Made by a program: the position numbers and the translations under genes. This document shows, in pieces, positions 23,990 through 32,680 of a DNA stretch of 64,000 bases. The stretch spans positions 19,117-83,116 of the forward strand of contig CAMDGB010000007.1 of the NCBI GenBank assembly GCA_945897915.1, given 5' to 3'. Within the stretch, counting starts at the first letter, position 1. Every line of letters begins with the position of its first letter. Source of the DNA: Chryseobacterium gleum (GTDB lineage: Bacteria; Bacteroidota; Bacteroidia; Flavobacteriales; Flavobacteriaceae). The notes below the pieces were generated by a model that saw only the letters and a list, made by a program, of their open reading frames with translations, made no database searches and had not been told where the DNA came from.

Positions 23990-23998
23990 TCTGTTTGT

Positions 23999-25405
23999 TT
24001 AACCTGAAATTGCATTTTTATCTGTAATAAAGAAATTACATAATCCTGCAATAATTAATAATAATCCAGCCAAAAGCATGGCATTAATGTGTGCTTCACC
24101 AATTAATTTATACAAATAATTGATTCCTCCAAGTGCAGCAATAATTTGAGGAATTACAATAAACATATTGAAAAGCCCCATCATCATTCCCATTTTATTT
24201 GGATTGACTGAACTTGACAACATAGCATAAGGCATCGACAAAATACTCCCCCAAGAAAAACCAATTAATACAAACGAATACATTAATGTTTCTGGTGTAG
24301 CATAAAACATGTAAATAAATCCAAATCCACCCAGAATCAAAGATGCCATGTGAATGTATTTTCTATTTATTTTGTTTTTCATCGTATAAAAGGTAAGTAA
24401 CAAGGCAAAAACCATTGAAGACAATCCATATACACCAGTTGCAGAACCTACTAAATCGGCGGCATTATTGTAAACTTTGTCTTTTGCTTGATATTCTTGC
24501 TCTTTTAATGTGCTAAGAAAAATTACTTCTTCTTCGCTGTTTTTAAGAACAGCTCCTTTATTATCCAATTTCGCAAATTCTTTTACATCTGGTTTTGGAG
24601 AATGAAAAACATGTTCTGTTAGTGCTGGCGTGGATAAGCTCCACATCGTAAAAAATGCAAACCAACTAAAAAACTGAATTAATCCCAATTTTTTCATGGT
24701 AACAGGCATTTCTTTCAAGCTAATTACTAAATCTGGAATAAAGCGAGATTTGGTTTTTTCGGTAAGAAATTGATTCAAATCTTCTGGTGGATTTTCTTTT
24801 GTGGTAAATATGGTATATAAAATACTACCAAAAAACACAAATGCGCCAACAGAAAACGCCACAATAACTGATTGTGGAATTACGCCGGCTGCTGCTTCAT
24901 TTGTTACACCTAATTTATTCACCAACCAAGGTAAATTACTGGCAATCCATGTTCCAATTCCGATGATTAATGTTTGAATAACAAATCCGTTTGAACGCTG
25001 AGATTCGGGTAGTTTATCTGCCACTAAAGCACGAAAAGGTTCCATGCTAATATTAATGGAAGAATCTAAAACCCATAGTAAACCTGCTGCAATCCATAAT
25101 GCAGGAGAATGTGGCATGAAAAACAGTGTTATAGAAGCTAATATAGCTCCGATAAGGAAAAATGGTTTTCTTCTACCAAATTCAGGACTCCAAGTATTGT
25201 CAGATAGATATCCAACAATTGGTTGCACCAACAAACCAGTTAAAGGTGCGGCCACCCAAAGACCAGGAATGTCGTCTACTTCAGCGCCAAGTGTTTGAAA
25301 AATTCTAGACATAAAGCCGCCTTGTAAGGCAAAACCAAACTGTATTCCTAAGAATCCGAAACTCATGTTCCATATTTCCCAGAAATGTAACTTACGCTTT
25401 TCCAT
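23999..25405 (-). CDS. MFS transporter, SLC45-like, probable maltose/maltodextrin uptake
   Basis: 12-TM-like; WEIWNMSFGFLGIQFGFALQ, GYLSDNTWSPEFGRRKPFFLIGA; locus context. Confidence 0.92.
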   Translation of the reverse strand: MEKRKLHFWEIWNMSFGFLGIQFGFALQGGFMSRIFQTLGAEVDDIPGLWVAAPLTGLLVQPIVGYLSDNTWSPEFGRRKPFFLIGAILASITLFFMPHSPALWIAAGLLWVLDSSINISMEPFRALVADKLPESQRSNGFVIQTLIIGIGTWIASNLPWLVNKLGVTNEAAAGVIPQSVIVAFSVGAFVFFGSILYTIFTTKENPPEDLNQFLTEKTKSRFIPDLVISLKEMPVTMKKLGLIQFFSWFAFFTMWSLSTPALTEHVFHSPKPDVKEFAKLDNKGAVLKNSEEEVIFLSTLKEQEYQAKDKVYNNAADLVGSATGVYGLSSMVFALLLTFYTMKNKINRKYIHMASLILGGFGFIYMFYATPETLMYSFVLIGFSWGSILSMPYAMLSSSVNPNKMGMMMGLFNMFIVIPQIIAALGGINYLYKLIGEAHINAMLLAGLLLIIAGLCNFFITDKNAISG

Positions 25406-25431
25406 TTATCGTAATTAGTTGTTAATACTAC

Positions 25432-25463
25432 GATAAGCGTTTATAATGTGCTTATCAAAACTA
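25432..25463 (-). promoter_or_regulatory. Candidate promoter -7 (TAGTTTTG, minus) with overlapping GATAAGC-N11-GCTTATC inverted repeat upstream of the MFS-GH65 operon
   Basis: CAAAACTA 25456-25463; inverted repeat 25432-25438 / 25450-25456. Confidence 0.4.
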
Positions 25464-25612
25464 TACTTAATTTTTGAAGTGAAATATAAGCTTTGATTGA
25501 CACAAATTAAAGCAAATTATTTTAAATAATCTAAAATTTGTGCCTCAAAAAAATGTGAAAAGTTTCATTAATAAATTTTAAATACTTGAATTTCAATTTA
25601 TTAAAAAAACTA

Positions 25613-26632
25613 TTACGTTGTCGTAGATTCTCTAAAAATTAATTCGGTTTCAATAATTTCTGTAGTGTATTGTTCGTCATCTTCGTCTTTTTCAAGTCGT
25701 TCAATAAGCATTTTTGCTGCTTTTTGACCCATTTTAATTCCGTTTTGACTTATAGTAGTAATTGTTGGCGTTGAAAATTGAGAAATAATTCCGTCTGTGA
25801 AACCTATAACTGCAATATCATCTGGCACTTTTTTGCCTAATTTATTAATCGCTTTAATGGCTGTTACGGCAAATAATTCGTTCACTGCAAAAACAGCATC
25901 AATTGTATTATTTGTAATTAAATCGATAATTTGATCCTGACAATGGTCTATGTCTTCTACTTTTATTATTAAATTTTCATCAAGTTTAATGTTGTAATCC
26001 GCTAACGCCTTTAAATAACCTTCTGTACGAAGTTTTCCAACACTTACATAATCTACAGTTGTTATTAAGGCAATATTTTTATATTTATTTGTGATAAAAA
26101 ATTCAGTTGCATTATATGCCGCCAATTGATCATCAATAATAACTTTGTCACAAAAAACATCATTTGTAACTCGGTCAAAAAGCACCACAGGCATCCCCTG
26201 ATTAATTACTTCTTCTAAATGGTGAAAATCTTTTTTTTGTTGCGTTTCTTTAGAAAGCGACATAATAAAGCCGTCTGTACTACCATTGGCAAGCATTTCA
26301 AGATTTATCACTTCTTTATCAAAAGATTCGTCCGAAAGCGTCACAATAACATTATAGCCAAATTCATTAGCAACGTGCTCAATCCCACTAATAACAGTAG
26401 CAAAGAAATGATGAACAATTTCTGGAATAATAATTCCGATTGTTTTTGTTTTCTTGTTTTTTAAACTTAACGCAATATTATTAGGCTTATAATTGTATAA
26501 TTTAGCAAAAGCTTTCACTTTCAGTCTTGTTTCTTCACTAATTTCATGACTATCTCTTAATGATTTTGAAACGGTAGAAATGGAAATATCAAGCTCTTTT
26601 GCAATTTGCTTTAAAGTTACTTTTCTTCTCAT
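25613..26632 (-). CDS. LacI family transcriptional regulator
   Basis: HTH VTLKQIAKELDISISTVSKSLRDSHEISEETRLKVKAFAKLYNYKPNNIALSL; periplasmic-binding-like domain. Confidence 0.96.
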   Translation of the reverse strand: MRRKVTLKQIAKELDISISTVSKSLRDSHEISEETRLKVKAFAKLYNYKPNNIALSLKNKKTKTIGIIIPEIVHHFFATVISGIEHVANEFGYNVIVTLSDESFDKEVINLEMLANGSTDGFIMSLSKETQQKKDFHHLEEVINQGMPVVLFDRVTNDVFCDKVIIDDQLAAYNATEFFITNKYKNIALITTVDYVSVGKLRTEGYLKALADYNIKLDENLIIKVEDIDHCQDQIIDLITNNTIDAVFAVNELFAVTAIKAINKLGKKVPDDIAVIGFTDGIISQFSTPTITTISQNGIKMGQKAAKMLIERLEKDEDDEQYTTEIIETELIFRESTTT

Positions 26633-26800
26633 TATAATTTTGAATTAAAGATGATTTTTGGCTACAAGATACATTTTTTATTTTTATTAGAAAAGTGGCG
26701 TTTTTTTTCGAAATTATGAAAATGGAATTTTTATGATAATAAAATTATTTATCCTATTCATTTTCAGCAAAAAAAACGCATAAATAATAAAGTTTTCAAC

Positions 26801-26816
26801 ACGAAAACGTTTTCGT
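26801..26816. promoter_or_regulatory. Candidate LacI-family operator, perfect 16-bp palindrome ACGAAAACGTTTTCGT
   Basis: Perfect palindrome with central CG typical of LacI-family sites, in lacI/susC intergenic region. Confidence 0.7.
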
Positions 26817-26922
26817 AGCTTAATATATTTTATTAGATTTTGATTAATGAAAATTTTACATACATTTAACCTTTGAAGTGAATATATAAGCAAAAAACTG
26901 ACTATTAATTTAAACAAAATGT

Positions 26923-29900
26923 ATGAAAACAATGCTAAAAAAATTACTGTTTTTTATGCTCGTTTTACCTTTAAGTGTTTTGGCTCAAAACAGCTTATCA
27001 GGTAAAGTAACAGACGCATCTAGCAATCAAGCTATGTCTGGCGTTTCGGTAGTAATTACTGGAACATCTAATGGAACATTCACTAATTCAGATGGAACAT
27101 TTACTTTAAAAAATGTAAAATCTGGAGACAATGTTTCTTTCTCATTTTTGGGATTTAAAACAGAAACTATTGCTTACACTAATCAACAAAACATTTCAGT
27201 TTCTTTACAACAAGACGGACAAGGAATTGAAGAGGTTTTAGTAGTAGGTTACGGTAAAGTTAAGAAAAAAGACGCTACTGGATCAGTAACGCAAATCTCT
27301 TCTAAAGATTTTAACAAAGGGGCTACGCCAACTGTTGAAAATTTATTAAATGGTAGAGTTGCAGGGGTTCAAATTTCAACTGGTGGTGGTCCAGGATCTG
27401 GTTCAGCAATTAGAATTAGAGGTGGGGCTTCATTATCAGCTAATAACGAACCTTTAATTGTTATTGATGGATTGCCTTTACAAAATTCATCGGATGGAAC
27501 TCCATCAGGATCAAGAAACTTTTTGGCAACTATTGATCCAACTACAATTGAGTCATTTACTGTTTTAAAAGATGCGGCCTCAACTGCAATTTATGGAGCA
27601 AGAGCTTCTAATGGTGTAATTTTAATTACAACAAAAAAAGGAAGCAAAAAACTCAGTGTTGAATATAATTTTCAATACGGTTCAGGGCAAAACAAAAGAA
27701 AAATTGACGTTTTAAACGCTGCTGAATTTGTTAGTGCTATTGAATCAAAATTTCCTAATTTAACAAATCAATTAGGTATTGATGATCCAAAATCAACGCT
27801 AACTGATAATTTGGCTACACCAGGAGTAATTGAAGGTAGAATACTTTCTGATACTGATTGGCAAGATGAAATTTACAGAAAAACCGACTACGTAGTGAAT
27901 ACTATTAATTTAGGTGGAAGTTTATTTAACATGATTCCTACAAGAGTAACAGCAACAAATACGTATCAAGAAGGATTGGTTTTAACAGACAAGTTTAACA
28001 GAACAAACTTTGGTTTAGCTTTAAGTCCGAGTTTTTTAAACAATCACTTAAAAGTAAATGTAAACGCAAATTATTCTAACGAAAAAAACAAATTTGCTGC
28101 AACTCCAATTGGAGCTGCCTTAAGAATGGACCCTACTAAACCTGTTTTAAGCGGTAATACTGCTTGGGGTGGATACACTGAATTTTTAGCACCGGGTACT
28201 ACAACAAATCAATTAGCATCAGGAGGAACAAGAAATCCAGTTGGAAATATTTTATTAAACAATAGTATATCTAATGTTAATAGATTTTTTGGAAATGTTC
28301 AAGTAGACTACAAATTTCATTTCTTACCAGAATTAAGAGCTGTAGTAAATGTAGGTATGGACCAATCTGAAGGGAAAGGAACAAATATTACTGGCGCAAA
28401 TTCTGCTGTAGCATTTAGTATATTAGATGGAACCGTTCAAACAAATAAAAAAGGAACTAACGAATCGTATTCTTCAAATTTAACAAACAAATTATTTGAT
28501 GGTTATTTAAACTATGCAAAAAAATTCGGTAAGTTAGATTTAGATGCAACTGCTGGTTATTCATATCAAAAATTTGAACAAACTAGATATAATTCTGGAA
28601 ATAGCTTCAACCCTAATAGAAACGAAGATACTTACAAGGCGCCAGATTTAGTATTATTAGGTTTCTTTGGAAGAACTAACTTTACTTGGAGCGATAAATA
28701 TATCATTTCGTTATCTTACAGAAAAGATGGGTCTTCAAGATTTCCAAAATCTGAAAAATATGGTAACTTCCCAGGAGCCTCTTTTGCATGGAAAGTAAAC
28801 AAAGATTTCTTTAAAGAAAGCAACTTAATTTCTGACTTGAAATTACGTGCAGGTTGGGGTGTTACAGGACAACAGGATTTATTTGTAAATGATTTCTTTA
28901 TTCCAAGATATCAAACTAGTAATTCAGATTCACAATATACATTTGGAAACACACCAATTATAGTAGGTTCACCATTAGCGTTTAACGACCAATTAAAATG
29001 GGAACAAACTACAAATTATAATGCGGGTATTGACTATGGTTTCTGGAAAAACAGAATTTCTGGAAGTGTAGATGTATTTTACAAATTATCTGAAGATTTG
29101 TTATTTGGAAATGCACCATTTGCTGATGGTTCTAACTTTTCTAATCAAGGACCACAAAACCTTGGAAGTTTTACTACTAAAGGTATAGAATTAAATGTAA
29201 ATGCAGATATTTTTAGAGATACAAATTTCAAATGGAATGTAAACTTTAATGCCTCAACTTATGAAAGAAGAATTAAAAGTTTACCTGCTGGAAACAATGT
29301 ATTAGTTGGAGATATTGGTGGTGGTACTGGTGGAAAAATTCAAATTTTCAGTGAAGGATGGACGCCAAATTCATTTTATGTATACAACCAATTATATAAT
29401 TCAAATGGTACGCCAATCGAAGGTGCATTTGCAGACCTTAATGGAGATAAAATTATAAATGAAAACGACAGATATATTTTTAACAATCCGGATCCTGCTG
29501 CTTTATTAGGTTTTCAATCAAGCATGAACTATAAAAATATTGATTTTTCGTTTAACATGAGAGCAAGTATAGGAAACAAAAATTATAACAATGTGAATTC
29601 TGCAAATGCATACACTACTTTATTAAGTGATGTTGGAGGAACAATTGCAAACGTTCCAAGTTCTACCTTTGAAAGTAACTTTACAAGTACCGGAAATAAT
29701 GTAATTTTTTCTGATTACTATATAGAAGATGCTTCATTTTTAAGAGTAGATAATATTACTTTAGGATATACATTCCCTCAAACGGCTACAAGAAAATCTA
29801 CTATTAGATTTTCGGCTGGATTGCAAAATCCTAACTTTTTACTTTTCACAAAATATTCTGGATTGGATCCTGAAGTATTTGGTGGAATTGATAACACTAT

Positions 29901-29949
29901 TTATCCTAGACAAGAACAATTTTTGTTAGGTGTAAATGTTAAATTTTAA
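26923..29949 (+). CDS. susC: SusC/RagA family TonB-linked outer membrane protein
   Basis: CarboxypepD_reg-like N-domain, EEVLVVGYGKVKKKDATGSV, plug and beta-barrel motifs. Confidence 0.97.
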   Translation: MKTMLKKLLFFMLVLPLSVLAQNSLSGKVTDASSNQAMSGVSVVITGTSNGTFTNSDGTFTLKNVKSGDNVSFSFLGFKTETIAYTNQQNISVSLQQDGQGIEEVLVVGYGKVKKKDATGSVTQISSKDFNKGATPTVENLLNGRVAGVQISTGGGPGSGSAIRIRGGASLSANNEPLIVIDGLPLQNSSDGTPSGSRNFLATIDPTTIESFTVLKDAASTAIYGARASNGVILITTKKGSKKLSVEYNFQYGSGQNKRKIDVLNAAEFVSAIESKFPNLTNQLGIDDPKSTLTDNLATPGVIEGRILSDTDWQDEIYRKTDYVVNTINLGGSLFNMIPTRVTATNTYQEGLVLTDKFNRTNFGLALSPSFLNNHLKVNVNANYSNEKNKFAATPIGAALRMDPTKPVLSGNTAWGGYTEFLAPGTTTNQLASGGTRNPVGNILLNNSISNVNRFFGNVQVDYKFHFLPELRAVVNVGMDQSEGKGTNITGANSAVAFSILDGTVQTNKKGTNESYSSNLTNKLFDGYLNYAKKFGKLDLDATAGYSYQKFEQTRYNSGNSFNPNRNEDTYKAPDLVLLGFFGRTNFTWSDKYIISLSYRKDGSSRFPKSEKYGNFPGASFAWKVNKDFFKESNLISDLKLRAGWGVTGQQDLFVNDFFIPRYQTSNSDSQYTFGNTPIIVGSPLAFNDQLKWEQTTNYNAGIDYGFWKNRISGSVDVFYKLSEDLLFGNAPFADGSNFSNQGPQNLGSFTTKGIELNVNADIFRDTNFKWNVNFNASTYERRIKSLPAGNNVLVGDIGGGTGGKIQIFSEGWTPNSFYVYNQLYNSNGTPIEGAFADLNGDKIINENDRYIFNNPDPAALLGFQSSMNYKNIDFSFNMRASIGNKNYNNVNSANAYTTLLSDVGGTIANVPSSTFESNFTSTGNNVIFSDYYIEDASFLRVDNITLGYTFPQTATRKSTIRFSAGLQNPNFLLFTKYSGLDPEVFGGIDNTIYPRQEQFLLGVNVKF

Positions 29950-29959
29950 AATAATAAAT

Positions 29960-31558
29960 ATGAGAAATTTTAAAACAAATTTAATAGCATTCTTTGGAAT
30001 AACTATGCTATTTTCTTCTTGTACAGATGACTTAAATGTAATTCCAGAAGATGATGACATCTTTTTAACTGAAGCTTTTTTTAGTACACCTGAATCGTAC
30101 AGACAAGGTATTGCTGGCGTATATTCTAATTTATCTTTAACTGGATTAACAGGAGCTGGTTCTTCTAATATTTCAGGATTAGATGCTGGTACAAGTCAAT
30201 ACGGGCGTTGTTTATGGTACTTACAAAACTTAAGTACGGATGAAGTTATATGGAGTTATGAAAATGACCCCGGTGTGGCGGAAATTCAAAGAAATACTTG
30301 GACATCAAACAATGTTATTGTTTTAGGTATGTTTGCAAGATCAATGGCGCAAGTTGCTTTTTGTAATGAATATTTAAGACAAACAACTTCTGAAAAATTA
30401 AGCAATCGTGGTGTTACTAATTCACAACTTTTAGCAAATATTGCTGATTACAGAAATGAAGCAAGAGCAGTAAGAGCTCTAGCATATTATCACTTAATGG
30501 ATATGTTCGGTAAAGCAGCTTTTAATACTGAAAATGATATTGTAGGTCAAGCTGGTCCAGAATATAATAGACAGCAATTATTTACATTCATTGAAAGTGA
30601 ATTAAATGCAATTGTTCCAAACTTAAAAGCACCAAGAACAAATGAATACGGAAGAGTAGATAAAGCATTCGCATGGATGATTTTAGCTAAAATGTATTTA
30701 AATGCTGAAGTATATGTAGGTCAAAACAAATATGACCAATGTGTTACTATGTGTAATAATGTTATTGGTGGTGGTTATACTTTAGAAGCAAACTATTTAC
30801 ATAACTTTACTGCAGACAATCATACTTCAACTGAAATGATTTTTTCTTTACAATCTGATGGAAACGTAACTCAAAACTATGGTCCTACAACTGTTATGAT
30901 TAATGGTCAAGTAGGTTCTATTGAACAAAATGGTTCTGCTATGGGTGTTGGCTCAGGCGGCTGGGGTGGTGCTTTACGTTTGAGAAAACAATTTGTTGAA
31001 AAATTCAACGGATCGTCGTTTAATTCAGATGAAAGAAAAACAATTATTTCTGGAGCTAGACCAATTAATATTACAACAATAGCAGATAGAGATCAAGGGT
31101 TTGTATTAGCAAAATATTCAAATAAAACTTCAACAGGTGCTGCAGGAGTAAACCAAGGGTTTGTAGATACTGATTTCCCTTTATTCCGTTTAGCAGATGT
31201 TTACTTAATGTATGCTGAATGTGCAAAAAGAGGTGCTGGAAACGCAACTATTTCTCAAGCGGTTACTTATGTAAACAACTTAAGAGAAAGAGCAAACAAT
31301 AGCACAGTTGCAAATATCTCATCAACTGATTTAACTTTAGATTTTATCTTAGATGAACGTGCAAGAGAATTACATTGGGAAGGACACAGAAGACAAGATT
31401 TAATTCGTTTCAACAAATATGTTGGAGGAAGCTATAACTGGGCATGGAAAGGTAACGGTTCTAATGGAATTGCTTTACCAGCACACTTTAATGTATTCCC
31501 TATTCCAGCATTGAGTTTATCTGCAAATTCTAACTTAACACAAAACACAGGATATTAA
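29960..31558 (+). CDS. susD: SusD/RagB family starch-binding lipoprotein (start adjusted to Met9 of ORF)
   Basis: MRNFKTNLIAFFGITMLFSSC lipobox; EARAVRALAYYHLMDMFG; LDERARELHWEGHRRQDLIRFNKY. ORF-track start 29936 lies within susC. Confidence 0.95.
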   Translation: MRNFKTNLIAFFGITMLFSSCTDDLNVIPEDDDIFLTEAFFSTPESYRQGIAGVYSNLSLTGLTGAGSSNISGLDAGTSQYGRCLWYLQNLSTDEVIWSYENDPGVAEIQRNTWTSNNVIVLGMFARSMAQVAFCNEYLRQTTSEKLSNRGVTNSQLLANIADYRNEARAVRALAYYHLMDMFGKAAFNTENDIVGQAGPEYNRQQLFTFIESELNAIVPNLKAPRTNEYGRVDKAFAWMILAKMYLNAEVYVGQNKYDQCVTMCNNVIGGGYTLEANYLHNFTADNHTSTEMIFSLQSDGNVTQNYGPTTVMINGQVGSIEQNGSAMGVGSGGWGGALRLRKQFVEKFNGSSFNSDERKTIISGARPINITTIADRDQGFVLAKYSNKTSTGAAGVNQGFVDTDFPLFRLADVYLMYAECAKRGAGNATISQAVTYVNNLRERANNSTVANISSTDLTLDFILDERARELHWEGHRRQDLIRFNKYVGGSYNWAWKGNGSNGIALPAHFNVFPIPALSLSANSNLTQNTGY

Positions 31559-31577
31559 TAAATAAAACTAAATAATT

Positions 31578-32624
31578 ATGAAAAATATATTTAAATCAAT
31601 TTTAACAGTATTTGTTGCTTTAGCAATGACTTCATGTGAAGACGAAAGCAACTTAGCGTATGTAAATGAAGCAGGTGATTTTAGAATTACTTCACCAACT
31701 TCAGGTAGTAGTGTAGTTTTAAATCCAGATTATCCAACTAATCCAGCATTAGGTTTAACTTGGGAAGCTGCAAATTTCGGAACTCCAACTGCAATAAATT
31801 ATACAGTACAAGTTTCATTAGCTGGATCAAATTTTGCTAATGTGACTAACGTTACATCAACTAACAATACTTTTGCATCAGTAAACGTAGAAGATTTGAA
31901 CGGCGCAGTAGTAGACGCGGGTTTAACTCCATATACTCAAGGCGGAGTTGATATTCGTATCAAAGCAACAATTGGAACAAATGCTGAAATGACTAAATAT
32001 TCAAGTAAAATTACATATTTAGTTACGCCTTACACTACTGAATTACCAAAATTAGCCGTGCCAGGAAACCACCAAGGTTGGAATCCTAGTACAGCACCAA
32101 GAATTGCAGCTTCTGGATTTGGTTTAACAGATTATGAAGGTTATGTGTATTTAAATGGTGGTCATAAATTTGTAGGTCCTGATACAGCTGGTAATTACAA
32201 CTGGGGGAACACAGACTGGGGTGATAATGGTTCATTCTCTGGTGTTTTAGCAGTAACAGGAGAATCTGACTGTACAGCTACAGCTGGATACTACAGAGTT
32301 CAAGCTAATACTACAACATTAACATATAGCGAAACATTAACAAATTGGGGTATTATAGGTGCTGCAACTCCAGGTGGGTGGAATACTAGTACAGCATTAA
32401 CTTACAATTCAACTACAAAAAAATGGGAAGGTACTGTTACATTAACTGCAGGCGCGTTCAAATTTAGAGCTAACAATGCTTGGACAATTAACTTAGGTGG
32501 TGACAGTGATCAAGATGGTTCAATGAATTACGATGGTCCTGACTTAACTATTGCTACTGGGGGTACTTACTCTGTAATCTTAGACTTAAGCAATCCAAGA
32601 GCATACACGTATTCAATACAATAA
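31578..32624 (+). CDS. SusE/SusF family outer membrane lipoprotein
   Basis: Lipobox ALAMTSC; SusE-type domain and repeated starch-binding-like modules (GNHQGWNPSTAPRI, ATPGGWNTSTALTYN). Confidence 0.88.
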   Translation: MKNIFKSILTVFVALAMTSCEDESNLAYVNEAGDFRITSPTSGSSVVLNPDYPTNPALGLTWEAANFGTPTAINYTVQVSLAGSNFANVTNVTSTNNTFASVNVEDLNGAVVDAGLTPYTQGGVDIRIKATIGTNAEMTKYSSKITYLVTPYTTELPKLAVPGNHQGWNPSTAPRIAASGFGLTDYEGYVYLNGGHKFVGPDTAGNYNWGNTDWGDNGSFSGVLAVTGESDCTATAGYYRVQANTTTLTYSETLTNWGIIGAATPGGWNTSTALTYNSTTKKWEGTVTLTAGAFKFRANNAWTINLGGDSDQDGSMNYDGPDLTIATGGTYSVILDLSNPRAYTYSIQ

Positions 32625-32643
32625 TAAAAAAACAAAACTAATT

Positions 32644-32670
32644 AAGGGCTGTTTTACAGCCCTTTTTTTT
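32644..32670 (+). terminator. Rho-independent terminator after susE/F
   Basis: AAGGGCTG-tttta-CAGCCCTT followed by T-run. Confidence 0.9.
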
Positions 32671-32680
32671 ACATAATTTT

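Noticed and set aside
26714-26932. 72-aa minus-strand ORF in lacI-susC gap
   Set aside because: Overlaps the regulatory region with the LacI palindrome and susC start; low-complexity AT-rich content.
29936-29959. ORF-track start of SusD overlapping susC
   Set aside because: The Met at 29960 gives a normal lipoprotein signal peptide; the upstream start overlaps susC and delays the signal.
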